Assembly: GCA_900766975.1 (NCBI GenBank) | Contig: CAAFXO010000003.1 | Coordinates: 1-28,732 of the forward strand | Origin: Bacteroidales bacterium | Lineage (GTDB): Bacteria > Bacteroidota > Bacteroidia > Bacteroidales > Muribaculaceae | Reading direction: 5' to 3' | Length of the DNA: 28,732 nucleotides | Part shown: positions 15,294 through 24,087 of the stretch, piece by piece | Layout of the letters: every line of letters starts with the position of its first letter | Position numbering within the stretch: position 1 is the stretch's first letter | Position numbers and translations under genes: made by a program | Notes under the pieces: generated by a model | Database searches by the model: none | Told to the model about the DNA's origin: nothing | The model's input: the letters and a program-made list of their open reading frames with translations, nothing else

Positions 15294-16484
15294 TTGGAAC
15301 AAGATAAGACAAAAAAAAGATACTGCTCGGAGAGGGGATGTCCGCGAGGCAACCTCTATGCCACCAATTGGCTTGAAGGGATCTCGGACAGTTTCGACTG
15401 TGATATCGTAGAGGTATCGTTCAAGAACACCCGGGTCGGTTTCTATCGCAACCTTTCGCGGCTGTCGCTGAGGATCGGCGACATTGTGGCAGTGGAGGGG
15501 AATCCGGGTCACGACATAGGTCGAGTGAGCATGGTGGGACGCTTGGTGCGTCTACAGATGCGCAAGAATGGGGTCAAGAATGAAGAAGAACTCAAGCGCG
15601 TCTATCGACTGGCGACTCAGGCGGATATGGAGAAATTCGAAGAGGCACGATCGAAAGAGCACTCCACGATGATCCGCACACGCAAGATAGCCGAAGAACT
15701 CGGTCTCGACATGAAGATTGGCGATGTGGAGTATCAGGGAGATGGCGGGAAAGCCATCTTCTACTACATTGCCGACGAGCGAGTGGACTTCCGCAAACTG
15801 ATCAGGATCCTTGCCGACACCTTCAAGGTGAGGGTGGAGATGAAGCAGATCGGTGCACGCCAAGAGGCCGGGCGCATCGGTGGTATCGGTCCTTGCGGTC
15901 GCCCGCTCTGTTGCGCCAGCTGGATGACACACTTCGTGTCGGTGGGCACCGGATCGGCTCGTGTGCAAGACCTCTCGATGAATCCTCAGAAACTTGCCGG
16001 ACAATGCGCCAAGCTGAAATGCTGTCTCAACTTCGAGACCGATGTCTATAGCGAGGCACAACGCAAGATGCCTCCCAAAGATGCCGTGCTCCAGACCTTG
16101 GACACCGACTACTACTTCTTCAAGCAGGATGTATTGGCAGGCATAGTGACCTACTCCACCGACAAGAAGATACCCGCCAACTTGGTGACCATAAGTGCCG
16201 TGCGGGCAATCGAGGTGATCGCTCTCAACAAGCAGGGAGTAAAAGTCGAAGCCCTCGACAACACCAAGTCGGAAGATAAGCCACAAGCCACGGAATATGT
16301 CAACTTGGTGGGACAAGACTCATTGACCCGCTTCGACAAGTCGAAGAAGAAAAAGAAGAAATCCAAGCCTGCCGGCGACCATCGTCAAGAAGGGGAAAAG
16401 CGTCCCGATCACCAGGACCGCAAGCGCAAGCAGCGTCGACGTCTGGGAGGAGGGAATAAGAACAGCGAACAGAAAGAGGGATGA
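15294..16484 (+). CDS. ricT: PSP1-domain Fe-S protein RicT (YaaT)
   Basis: This 396-aa protein has the PSP1/YaaT signature: a core (about residues 35-250) with GGIGPCGRPLCCASWMTHF at 196-214 and CAKLKCCLNFE at 238-248. The six cysteines C201, C206, C207, C238, C243 and C244 correspond to the cluster that binds [4Fe-4S] in Ric complexes. Two more cysteines (C11, C16) lie at the N-terminus. The C-terminal 60 residues are a Lys/Arg-rich disordered tail, suggesting RNA contact. In B. subtilis RicT, with RicA and RicF, directs RNase Y maturation of mRNAs. Here it follows rny by 16 bp and overlaps gldH by 4 bp. The TTG start at 15294 is supported by an AGGGGG site 7 nt upstream. Confidence 0.9.
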   Translation: MEQDKTKKRYCSERGCPRGNLYATNWLEGISDSFDCDIVEVSFKNTRVGFYRNLSRLSLRIGDIVAVEGNPGHDIGRVSMVGRLVRLQMRKNGVKNEEELKRVYRLATQADMEKFEEARSKEHSTMIRTRKIAEELGLDMKIGDVEYQGDGGKAIFYYIADERVDFRKLIRILADTFKVRVEMKQIGARQEAGRIGGIGPCGRPLCCASWMTHFVSVGTGSARVQDLSMNPQKLAGQCAKLKCCLNFETDVYSEAQRKMPPKDAVLQTLDTDYYFFKQDVLAGIVTYSTDKKIPANLVTISAVRAIEVIALNKQGVKVEALDNTKSEDKPQATEYVNLVGQDSLTRFDKSKKKKKKSKPAGDHRQEGEKRPDHQDRKRKQRRRLGGGNKNSEQKEG

Positions 16485-16978
16485 TGATAAGAAGGCTCAT
16501 TGAGATAATCTCGGTCGCAGCGATGCTGCTGATGATGGGATCATGTGAGAATGAGCCCCGGCGGGTGGTCTATACCCACTTCGAAGATATCGGACTCCAA
16601 GGGTGGGCATCGACCGACATCATCGTGTTCGAGCCTATGCCTGCAGACAGCACGATGTCGCCGCGACAGCAATACGACCTCGATATGATCGTCAGATATA
16701 GCAAGAGGAGTTGTCGGGGAGAGCATATACCCTTGGCAGTGAGTTATGAAGATGAGCGAGGCACGATGCGCCAAGACACTATAGATGTGGGCATGCAGAC
16801 TCCACAGGCTGAAGAGGCCAAAGAGATGCATGGCACCTACGAAGTCCGGATTCCCTTAGAGCGAAGCTTCACCCTGAGCGAAGGCTATGCAGTGACATTA
16901 ACGCCACTTGTGGCACAAGATATATCAAAAGGAATACTCAACATCGGCTTGATACTAAGCCAAAGCGAACAACCATGA
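16481..16978 (+). CDS. gldH: GldH-family lipoprotein
   Basis: This 165-aa protein has a lipoprotein signal (MMIRRLIEIISVAAMLLMMGSC, lipobox MGSC) and a mature beta-rich domain. GldH was first found as a gliding motility lipoprotein in Flavobacterium. Homologues occur in non-gliding Bacteroidales, commonly next to ricT, as here. ATGA overlaps couple it to ricT upstream (16481-16484) and the M24 peptidase downstream (16975-16978). No other gliding genes are in the window, so a motility role is not implied; an envelope role is more likely. Assignment rests on signal, size and synteny. Confidence 0.75.
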   Translation: MMIRRLIEIISVAAMLLMMGSCENEPRRVVYTHFEDIGLQGWASTDIIVFEPMPADSTMSPRQQYDLDMIVRYSKRSCRGEHIPLAVSYEDERGTMRQDTIDVGMQTPQAEEAKEMHGTYEVRIPLERSFTLSEGYAVTLTPLVAQDISKGILNIGLILSQSEQP

Positions 16979-18165
16979 AATTTCCCTTACTCTATCCTGA
17001 AAACCATGCCGAACAATCACTGCGTCTCTCGAAAGTGCGCGCAGAGATGAGACAACAGGGAGTCGAATCGCTCCTGCTCCATAGTTCAGTCAATCTGTAT
17101 TACCTCACCGGGGGAGTGTGTAGAGGCTACTACTACCTTCCGGCCGATGGAGAGCCCCTCTTCTTCAAGATGTCACCGGCTCGCTCGGAACATGACTTTG
17201 AGGTCGAGATTCGCAAGCCGGAGCAGATATCGGGAGTATTGACCGAACGGGGCTACCGGCTTCCGGAGAGTGTAGGGTTGGAATATGATGATCTCTATTA
17301 TGGAGATGTGGAGCGACTGAAGCGAGTGTTCGAAGGGGCAAAGATCGTGAATGGCTCGACGGCGATGCGCCGCGCCAGGATGATCAAGACCGACTATGAG
17401 ATTGCGAAGATGCGAGAAGATGGCATCAAGCAGAGTCGTGTCTACTCACTCATCGACAGTCTCTATCGCCCCGGCATGACCGACATAGAGCTGCAAGCCG
17501 ATATAGAGCGAGAGATGCGTCGCGAGGGCTGCTTGGGATATCTTCGTGCGGCAGGATCACGGATGGAGATAAGCCTTGGGAGTCTGATCGCCGGGGGGAA
17601 TGCCGATGTGGCGTCGCCCTACGACTTCACCATGGGTGGAGAGGGTATCGACCCCTCGCTGCCGGTGGGTGCCAATGGCACACGCATCGAGGCGGGGATG
17701 ACCGTGATGTTTGACATGAATGGCGGCTACAATGGCTATCAGACCGACATGACCCGCTGTCGCATGGTGGGAGAAGTGCCGGAGATAGTGAAGCGAGGGC
17801 ATGAATGTTCGCGAGCCATACTTCGCGACTGCGAAGCCTTTATCCGCCCCGGCGTGGAGATCGGAGAGATCTATCGACGCGCAGTGGCGATAGTCAAAGA
17901 GGCTGGACTCGAAGAGTACTTTATGGGTCATGTCAACAAGGTGGCATTCATCGGCCATGGCGTCGGCATCGAATTGAACGAAATGCCGGTGATCATGGAA
18001 CGCAACAAAGATGCGATAGCCGAGGGGATGACCTTGGCGATAGAGCCGAAGTTCGTGTTTGCCGGTGTCGGAGCCGTGGGGGTGGAGAACACCTACGTGG
18101 TGCATGCCGACCGACTCGAGAATCTCACCTGCAATCCGGAAGAGATGACCCAACTTGAGGGATAA
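16975..18165 (+). CDS. M24-family aminopeptidase (Xaa-Pro peptidase type)
   Basis: This 396-aa protein has a creatinase-like N-terminal domain (about residues 12-135) and a C-terminal pita-bread M24 domain. All five metal ligands are visible: D247 (MFDMNGG), D258 (QTDMTR), H328 (FIGHGVGIELNE), E357 (AIEPKF) and E371 (GVENTYVV). It should cleave N-terminal Xaa-Pro bonds or related dipeptides in the cytoplasm, using two divalent metals. There is no signal peptide. It overlaps gldH by 4 bp and is followed 38 bp later by cca, so it lies within the rny-ricT operon. Confidence 0.9.
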   Translation: MKFPLLYPENHAEQSLRLSKVRAEMRQQGVESLLLHSSVNLYYLTGGVCRGYYYLPADGEPLFFKMSPARSEHDFEVEIRKPEQISGVLTERGYRLPESVGLEYDDLYYGDVERLKRVFEGAKIVNGSTAMRRARMIKTDYEIAKMREDGIKQSRVYSLIDSLYRPGMTDIELQADIEREMRREGCLGYLRAAGSRMEISLGSLIAGGNADVASPYDFTMGGEGIDPSLPVGANGTRIEAGMTVMFDMNGGYNGYQTDMTRCRMVGEVPEIVKRGHECSRAILRDCEAFIRPGVEIGEIYRRAVAIVKEAGLEEYFMGHVNKVAFIGHGVGIELNEMPVIMERNKDAIAEGMTLAIEPKFVFAGVGAVGVENTYVVHADRLENLTCNPEEMTQLEG

Positions 18166-18203
18166 AACAGAAACAACAACATAATAAGGAGAGGAACGAT
18201 CTA

Positions 18204-19622
18204 TTGAATTTAGCGGAAGATCTAAATAAAGAGCCGGTGTTACGCCGGATAGGAGAGATAGCCGACAGCATGGGCCGCGAGGTTTATGTGGTGGGTGGCT
18301 ATGTGCGCGACATATTCCTGCAGCGGCCGGTCAACGACATCGACTTTGTGACCGTGGGGAGTGGCATATCCATGGCCAAAGAGGTGGCAGAGGCCTTAGG
18401 TCGAGGTGACCATCTCACGGTCTATGCCAATTATGGCACGGCTCAAATCAAATATCGCAATTTGGAGTTGGAATTTGTGGGGGCACGTCGGGAGTCCTAT
18501 CATCGGGAGAGCCGCAATCCGATAGTGGAAGATGGCACCCTCGAAGATGATCAGAACCGTCGCGACTTCACCATCAATGCCATGGCGATATGTCTCAACG
18601 CGGATAGATATGGCGAGTTGGTCGACCCGTTTGGGGGTATAGCCGACCTGCATAAGGGGATCATTCGCACGCCGCTTGATCCGGACATCACCTTCAGCGA
18701 CGACCCGCTGAGGATGATGCGCGCCATCCGCTTTGCCACGCAGTTAAACTTCGAGATCTATCCCGAGACATTTGAGGCAATCCGGCGCAATCGCGAGCGG
18801 ATCGAGATCATCACGCGCGAGCGGATCAACGACGAATTGGGGAAGATCATGCGTTCGTCGCGACCCTCGATCGGATTCCGACTCCTCGACGAGTGTGGGC
18901 TCTTGCAGCTGATCTTCCCGGTGCTCTGCGAGCTGAAGGGAGTGGAAATCATGGAGGGTAAGGGACACAAAGACAACTTCAACCACACCCTGCAGGTGGT
19001 CGACAACGTGGCGGCACATAGCGACAACGAATGGCTCAGATGGGCAGCGCTGCTCCACGACATCGGCAAGGCGCAGACCAAGCGATATGACGAAAAGGTG
19101 GGATGGACCTTCCACAATCACAACTTCGTGGGAGAGAAAATGATAAGTCGGATCTTCCGCAAGATGAAGATGCCGATGAACGAAAAGATGAAATATGTCG
19201 AGAAGCTCGTGGGGCTGCACATGCGGCCGCAGAGTGTCGGCGAAGATGGCGTATCCGACTCCGGAGTGAGGAGGATGATCACCGACGCCGGCGAAGACCT
19301 CGATGACTTGATGATCTTGGCAGAGGCGGATATCACTTCGAAGAATCCTGCCAAAGTGCGTCGCCAGTTAGAGGGATTTGCCCGTCTGCGCAAGCGCATG
19401 AGCGAACTTAGCGACGCCGATGCACTTCGCAACTGGAAGAATCCGGTGAATGGCAATGAGATCATCGACTACTTCAAGATAGAGCCCGGCAAAGAGATCG
19501 CCGAGATCAAATCGGCGGTCAAAGAGGCTATCATCGAGGGGCGCATACCCTACGAACATGATGCAGCCTGGCAATATGTCTTGGAGATAGCCCCCGACAT
19601 TCTTAATAAGGATAAGGGATAA
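18204..19622 (+). CDS. cca: CCA tRNA nucleotidyltransferase with HD domain
   Basis: This 472-aa class II nucleotidyltransferase has GGYVRD at residues 31-36 and the catalytic DID at 45-47. The RRDFTINAMA motif lies at 119-128 (sugar and template recognition), then PLDPDITFSDDPLRMMRAIR. A C-terminal HD phosphohydrolase domain has ALLHDIGKAQ near 280. It adds or repairs the 3' CCA of tRNA; a poly(A) polymerase is the alternative in this superfamily, but HD-containing CCA enzymes are usual in Bacteroidetes. The TTG start at 18204 follows an AGGAGAGG ribosome site. It continues the operon from the M24 peptidase and precedes two glycosyltransferases. Confidence 0.9.
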   Translation: MNLAEDLNKEPVLRRIGEIADSMGREVYVVGGYVRDIFLQRPVNDIDFVTVGSGISMAKEVAEALGRGDHLTVYANYGTAQIKYRNLELEFVGARRESYHRESRNPIVEDGTLEDDQNRRDFTINAMAICLNADRYGELVDPFGGIADLHKGIIRTPLDPDITFSDDPLRMMRAIRFATQLNFEIYPETFEAIRRNRERIEIITRERINDELGKIMRSSRPSIGFRLLDECGLLQLIFPVLCELKGVEIMEGKGHKDNFNHTLQVVDNVAAHSDNEWLRWAALLHDIGKAQTKRYDEKVGWTFHNHNFVGEKMISRIFRKMKMPMNEKMKYVEKLVGLHMRPQSVGEDGVSDSGVRRMITDAGEDLDDLMILAEADITSKNPAKVRRQLEGFARLRKRMSELSDADALRNWKNPVNGNEIIDYFKIEPGKEIAEIKSAVKEAIIEGRIPYEHDAAWQYVLEIAPDILNKDKG

Positions 19623-19656
19623 CCCGAGCGAAATGCTCACGATCGATGAAACCGAT

Positions 19657-20760
19657 ATGAAGAAAGAGAGAAAACATATAGTATGTTTTCATTTATACAA
19701 TGACTTCAGCGGGAGTCCGAAGGTGCTGAAGATGGTGCTCGACATCCTCTTAAAGGGGGGACATCGAGTAGACCTTATCACCTCCAAGGGGGGCATCCTC
19801 GACACGATCGAAGAGAGCGACCGACTCAGGCGACACAGCTACAACTATCACTTCTCATCGCGTCAGATAGTGACGATGGCGAGATATGCCCTGATCCAGA
19901 TCTATACATTCTTCATGTCGTTGAGATGGATGTTCGAGCGAAATGTAGTGTTTTACATCAACACTATCCTGCCTGTGGGGGCTGCCTTGGCGGGGAAAAT
20001 GATGGGCAAGCGAGTAGTGTATCATTACCACGAGAATGCTCGCAGCAAGGGGAGAGTCTACCGGATCTTGGCATGGATGATGGAGCGGCTGGCAGATGAG
20101 ATCATTTGTGTGTCGGCATATCAGGCATCACACCTCCGCCGGCAGAACAAGGTAACGGTGATCCCCAACACACTGCCCGAAGAATATATCACCGAGCTGA
20201 CCCGGATCGACCGGAGCACATTCGATCATCAGCGAGTGATGATGCTCACCTCGCTGCGGGAATACAAAGGGATCGGAGAATTTGTGGATCTGTCGAAGCG
20301 AATGCCGGAATATGACTTTGCGCTGGTGATCAACGACACGGAAGAGGAGATCTGCCGATACTTCAAGAGTCATAAGATAGATGGCGACAGGCGGAGCAAT
20401 CTGACCATCTACCCACGCCAGCGCGACGTGGCAAGATTCTATCGAGAAGCCTCCATAGTGATCAATCTCACCGACAAGAATCGGGCCATCGAGACCTTCG
20501 GGCTGACGATGCTCGAGGCGATGTATGCCGGGCTTCCGGTGATCGTGCCCACCGAAGGGGGTATCGCCGAACTGGTGGAGGATGGAGAGAGCGGGTATAA
20601 GATCGACGTGCAAGATCCGGCTCGGATCGAAGCGAAGATTCGACTGATGCTCAGCGATAGAGAGAAATATGAAGACATGTCGCGCAAATCGCGACAACGG
20701 GCATATCGCTATGACGTCGGAAATATGACGAAAGAAATCGAGCGAATCTTCCGGGAATAA
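19657..20760 (+). CDS. GT4-family glycosyltransferase
   Basis: This 367-aa protein (starting MKKERKHIVCFHLYNDFSGS; an in-frame ATG 24 bp upstream is possible) has a GT-B fold. The N-terminal domain includes YHYHENARSKGR, a feature of glycan-building GT4 enzymes. The C-terminal domain has the nucleotide-sugar EX7E motif in ETFGLTMLEAMYAGLPVIV, followed by PTEGGIAELV. It transfers a sugar from an activated donor, probably to a surface polysaccharide or LPS precursor at the inner membrane. It starts 34 bp after cca, within the same run, and is followed by a second glycosyltransferase. Donor and acceptor unknown. Confidence 0.88.
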   Translation: MKKERKHIVCFHLYNDFSGSPKVLKMVLDILLKGGHRVDLITSKGGILDTIEESDRLRRHSYNYHFSSRQIVTMARYALIQIYTFFMSLRWMFERNVVFYINTILPVGAALAGKMMGKRVVYHYHENARSKGRVYRILAWMMERLADEIICVSAYQASHLRRQNKVTVIPNTLPEEYITELTRIDRSTFDHQRVMMLTSLREYKGIGEFVDLSKRMPEYDFALVINDTEEEICRYFKSHKIDGDRRSNLTIYPRQRDVARFYREASIVINLTDKNRAIETFGLTMLEAMYAGLPVIVPTEGGIAELVEDGESGYKIDVQDPARIEAKIRLMLSDREKYEDMSRKSRQRAYRYDVGNMTKEIERIFRE

Positions 20761-20818
20761 TACAAACCGCCCCTATATGTAAGACAGCGAGGCGTAAAAA
20801 AGAAGACAATTAGAGGTC

Positions 20819-21889
20819 ATGAAGAGAGTAGCAATAGTCGGAATCCAGGGAGTGCCTGCACAATATGGCGGCTTCGAGACACTGGTCGAAAATCTCATAG
20901 AGAAGAAGAGCGACCCGGAGATCGAATACACCATCTACTGTTCGGCACGCGACTATAGCGTTAAGATGACCAGATATAAGGGAGCTCGGTTGCGATACAT
21001 TCCAATATTTCATGCCAATGGCGTGGAGAGTATGCCTTACGACATCATCTCGATGATCCGGAGCGCCAAGGGCTACGACACGGTGATGATCCTCGGAGTG
21101 TCGGGGTGTCTCTTTCTGCCGCTTTTCAAGCGGATGTGTCATGGCAAGGTGATAGTCCACATAGATGGCAGAGAGCACACACGCGCCAAGTGGGGAAAGA
21201 GAGCCCGTCAATTACTGAAGAAAAGTGAAGAAATAGCTGTAAAATATGCCGACACGATTATCGCCGACACGGAGATCATCCGCGACTATGTAATCGAGAG
21301 TTACGGTCGCGACTCCGCATTGATAGCCTATGGTGGCGACCATGTGCTGCGAGGAGTGCCTGAAGACCGGCAGCGTGAGATCTTGGATCGATATGGACTC
21401 GAATCGAAGAGATATGGAGTGTCGATATTCCGTGTTGAGCCGGAGAACAACTGTCATATCATCCTGGAGGCGTATGCCGAGAATGGGCAGGAATTTGTGT
21501 TTATCGGCAACTGGGAGCGGAGTGCCTACGGCAGGAAATTGAGGGAGAAATATCAGGGATATGGCAACATCCATCTGATCGACAGTATCTACGACAGCGA
21601 CACCTTATATACAATAAGGAAGAATGCTCGACTGTCGGTGCATGGACACAGCGCCGGGGGTACAAATCCGTCGCTGGTCGAAGCGATGTTCTTCGGTCAT
21701 CCAATCTTGGCATACGATGTGGAATACAATCGTGCGACGACCCGAGGGAGCGCCTACTACTTCAAAGATGCGACCGAACTCAAGACACTCTTGGAACGCG
21801 AAGATCTGCATGGCGAAGAATTGCGCCGGATAGCCGAGCGTGTCTATCGCTGGAGCGACATCGTAAAGCGCTACGAAGAGATCTACTAG
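20819..21889 (+). CDS. DUF1972 glycosyltransferase (rhamnosyltransferase-like)
   Basis: This 356-aa protein opens with VAIVGIQGVPAQYGGFETLV, the hallmark of the DUF1972 N-terminal domain found in bacterial rhamnosyltransferases and related GT4 enzymes (WchF type). The C-terminal half has VHGHSAGGTNPSLVEAMFFG, the donor-binding loop of GT-B enzymes. It probably acts with the preceding GT4 gene on a capsular, LPS or exopolysaccharide chain. It lies 58 bp downstream of that gene. The exact sugar cannot be assigned. Confidence 0.88.
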   Translation: MKRVAIVGIQGVPAQYGGFETLVENLIEKKSDPEIEYTIYCSARDYSVKMTRYKGARLRYIPIFHANGVESMPYDIISMIRSAKGYDTVMILGVSGCLFLPLFKRMCHGKVIVHIDGREHTRAKWGKRARQLLKKSEEIAVKYADTIIADTEIIRDYVIESYGRDSALIAYGGDHVLRGVPEDRQREILDRYGLESKRYGVSIFRVEPENNCHIILEAYAENGQEFVFIGNWERSAYGRKLREKYQGYGNIHLIDSIYDSDTLYTIRKNARLSVHGHSAGGTNPSLVEAMFFGHPILAYDVEYNRATTRGSAYYFKDATELKTLLEREDLHGEELRRIAERVYRWSDIVKRYEEIY

Positions 21890-21978
21890 CATAACGACGA
21901 GATCTTGGGAGAGAACTTCCTGCCAGGGTATACCGGAATCTGCGAAGATTGAAACATTTAAAAAAAATAGGAAGAATC

Positions 21979-22009
21979 ATTGAAAAGTCAGAAAAATTTA
22001 TTAATTTTG
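21979..22009 (+). promoter_or_regulatory. Promoter of the rplM-rpsI operon
   Basis: ATTG at 21979-21982 (one base off TTTG), a 19-bp spacer and TAATTTTG at 22002-22009 precede a leader of about 100 nt. The leader contains CGAGC (22010-22014) pairing with GCTCG (22039-22043), then further short stems. It may be a ribosomal-protein leader sensing L13; that part is inference. Confidence 0.65.
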
Positions 22010-22118
22010 CGAGCCGATTATATCCAGTTAACAAACCCGCTCGGGGATAAGCAGAGAGTTTTGGCCGACTAAAGCTTTGAAAGAGTGGAACTTAACAAAT
22101 CAAAAAACAAGCAATAAA

Positions 22119-22586
22119 GTGGATACTTTAAGTTACAAAACAACCTCAGCCACCTCAGAGAAGAAATGGGTGGTAATTGATGCGACCGACCAGGTACTTG
22201 GTCGTCTTTGCAGCAAGATAGCAAAGATCCTCAGAGGCAAGAACAAAGCGGATTACACACCCAACTTGGATTGTGGCGACTGTGTAATCGTGATCAATGC
22301 CGACAAAGTAGTGATGAACGGAGACAAGATGACCAAGCATGAGTATCTCCGCTACACAGGTTATCCGGGTGGACAACGCACCTTCACACCTCAGGACTTG
22401 ATGAACAAGTCATACAAGGTGACCATGCAGGGCAAGCACCCCTTGTTCATCAAAGTGGTAAAGGGTATGCTTCCCAAGACCAAACTTGGGGCACAGCAGC
22501 TGACCAACCTTCACGTATTCAATGGATCAGAGCATCCGTTTAGCGACAAGAATCCGGTTGAAATAGACATCAATAAAATGAAATAA
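22119..22586 (+). CDS. rplM: Ribosomal protein L13 (uL13)
   Basis: This 155-aa large-subunit protein has the family blocks WVVIDATDQVLGRLCSKIA, YLRYTGYPGGQR and VKGMLPKTKLG. The GTG at 22119 is chosen because Bacteroidales L13 starts with M-DTLSYKT. An upstream in-frame ATG at 22077 would add 14 unlike residues encoded by the leader. L13 assembles early onto 23S rRNA. rpsI follows after 8 bp, the near-universal order. Confidence 0.96.
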   Translation: MDTLSYKTTSATSEKKWVVIDATDQVLGRLCSKIAKILRGKNKADYTPNLDCGDCVIVINADKVVMNGDKMTKHEYLRYTGYPGGQRTFTPQDLMNKSYKVTMQGKHPLFIKVVKGMLPKTKLGAQQLTNLHVFNGSEHPFSDKNPVEIDINKMK

Positions 22587-22594
22587 GGAAGAAG

Positions 22595-22981
22595 ATGGAA
22601 AAAGTAAATGCAATAGGCCGCCGCAAGGCAGCAGTGGCGAGAGTATATCTCACCGAGGGTAGCGGTAACATCATTATCGACAAGCGTCCTCTCGACGTCT
22701 ACTTCCCCTCTTCGATTCTTCAGTACGTAGTAAAGCAACCTCTCACCAAGCTTGAGGTAGCAGAGAAATATGACATTGTAGCGCACTTGGATGGTGGCGG
22801 CTACAAGGGTCAAGCAGAGGCATTGCGATTGGCTATCGCCCGCGCACTTGTAAAGATCAATCCCGAAGACAAGGCAACACTTCGCAAAGAGGGCTTCATG
22901 ACCCGCGATGCACGCGAGGTAGAGCGTAAGAAACCGGGACGTCCCAAGGCACGCAAGCGCTTCCAGTTCTCCAAGCGTTAA
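22595..22981 (+). CDS. rpsI: Ribosomal protein S9 (uS9)
   Basis: This 128-aa small-subunit protein has AIGRRKAAVARVYL at the N-terminus, VAHLDGGGYKGQAEALRLAIAR in the middle and the C-terminal tail GRPKARKRFQFSKR, whose last Arg contacts P-site tRNA. Length is typical. It forms one operon with rplM and precedes rpsB by 111 bp, a gap that includes a possible ATGCGA/TCGCAT hairpin (about 22989-23025). Confidence 0.97.
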   Translation: MEKVNAIGRRKAAVARVYLTEGSGNIIIDKRPLDVYFPSSILQYVVKQPLTKLEVAEKYDIVAHLDGGGYKGQAEALRLAIARALVKINPEDKATLRKEGFMTRDAREVERKKPGRPKARKRFQFSKR

Positions 22982-23092
22982 TCGAATTTATGCGAATGCC
23001 GCATAGTGTTTAGTATCTAAATCGCATGGATGGACACGTTCCCTACCATGAGATTGAATTTCAAAGAACGTAAACAAAACTCAAAAAAACGA

Positions 23093-23926
23093 ATGGCAAC
23101 ACCGACATTTGAACAACTTCTTGAGGCAGGCTGTCACTTTGGTCACCTCAAGCGCAAATGGAATCCGGCAATGGCTCCATACATTTTCATGGAGCGCAAC
23201 GGCATCCACATTATTGACTTATATAAGACGGCAGCAAAGATCGAAGAGGCAGCCAACGCTCTGAAACAGATTGCCAAGAGCGGCAAGAAGGTGCTCTTCG
23301 TAGCGACCAAGAAACAGGCCAAAGAGGCAATCGAGAGCAAAGCAGGCGCCATCAACATGCCTTACGTGACAGAGCGTTGGCCGGGCGGTATGCTCACCAA
23401 CTTCCCCACTATCCGCAAGGCAGTGAAGAAGATGACCACCATCGACAAGATGGCAAAGGATGGCACATTCGACAACTTGTCAAAGCGCGAGAAACTCCAG
23501 ATCACACGTCAGCGTGCCAAATTGGAGAAGAACCTCGGTTCGATCGCCGACCTCGGTCGTCTTCCCTCTGCACTCTTTGTAATCGACGTGATGAAAGAGC
23601 ACATCGCAGTGGCAGAGGCAAAGCGTCTCGGCATCCCTGTATTTGCAATGGTCGATACCAACTCCGATCCTTCGGATGTAGACTTCGTAATCCCGGCAAA
23701 TGACGACGCATCAAAGAGCATCGAGATCGTACTCGACGCTGTATGCTCGGCCATGGCAGAGGGTCTCGAAGAGCGCAAGATCGAGAAGCTCGATGCTCCC
23801 GAAGATAAGGAAGCAGCTGAAGGTGAAGCAGCTCCCGCTAAGCGTCGTCGCGTGCGTCGCAACGAAGCAGCAGCCACTGAAGAGGCTCCCAAAGCTGAAG
23901 AGGCTGAGGCACCTAAAGCCGAATAA
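23093..23926 (+). CDS. rpsB: Ribosomal protein S2 (uS2)
   Basis: This 277-aa small-subunit protein starts at MATPTFEQLLEAGCHFGHLK, the standard S2 N-terminus. In-frame ATGs at 23030 and 23048 would add unlike residues and are rejected. Conserved blocks include RWNP-like KRKWNPAM, ERWPGGMLTNF and VDTNSDP. The C-terminus carries a long Ala/Glu-rich tail interrupted by a basic KRRRVRR patch (about residues 240-277), a low-complexity extension seen in Bacteroidetes S2. It is upstream of tsf, the usual rpsB-tsf pair, with a hairpin between them. Confidence 0.97.
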   Translation: MATPTFEQLLEAGCHFGHLKRKWNPAMAPYIFMERNGIHIIDLYKTAAKIEEAANALKQIAKSGKKVLFVATKKQAKEAIESKAGAINMPYVTERWPGGMLTNFPTIRKAVKKMTTIDKMAKDGTFDNLSKREKLQITRQRAKLEKNLGSIADLGRLPSALFVIDVMKEHIAVAEAKRLGIPVFAMVDTNSDPSDVDFVIPANDDASKSIEIVLDAVCSAMAEGLEERKIEKLDAPEDKEAAEGEAAPAKRRRVRRNEAAATEEAPKAEEAEAPKAE

Positions 23927-23967
23927 GTGACTTCGCGTTAAGCGATTCGCATATTCAAACCATATAC

Positions 23968-24006
23968 AAGGGGCTGCGCCAAAACATCTGTTTTGACACG
24001 CCCCTT
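23968..24006 (+). terminator. Hairpin between rpsB and tsf (partial terminator or attenuator)
   Basis: Arms AAGGGGC (23968-23974) with GCCCCTT (24000-24006) and, inside, CAAAAC (23980-23985) with GTTTTG (23990-23995) form a two-part stem. It is followed by AATTACTTT. Because tsf continues downstream in the same direction it may act as an attenuator that lowers tsf expression relative to rpsB. Confidence 0.6.
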
Positions 24007-24087
24007 AATTACTTTAAAACCATAAAAACAACAACCGACTCCGGCAGACTCGTCAAGAGCCTGCGGAGCAAAAAAGCTAAAAAACCA

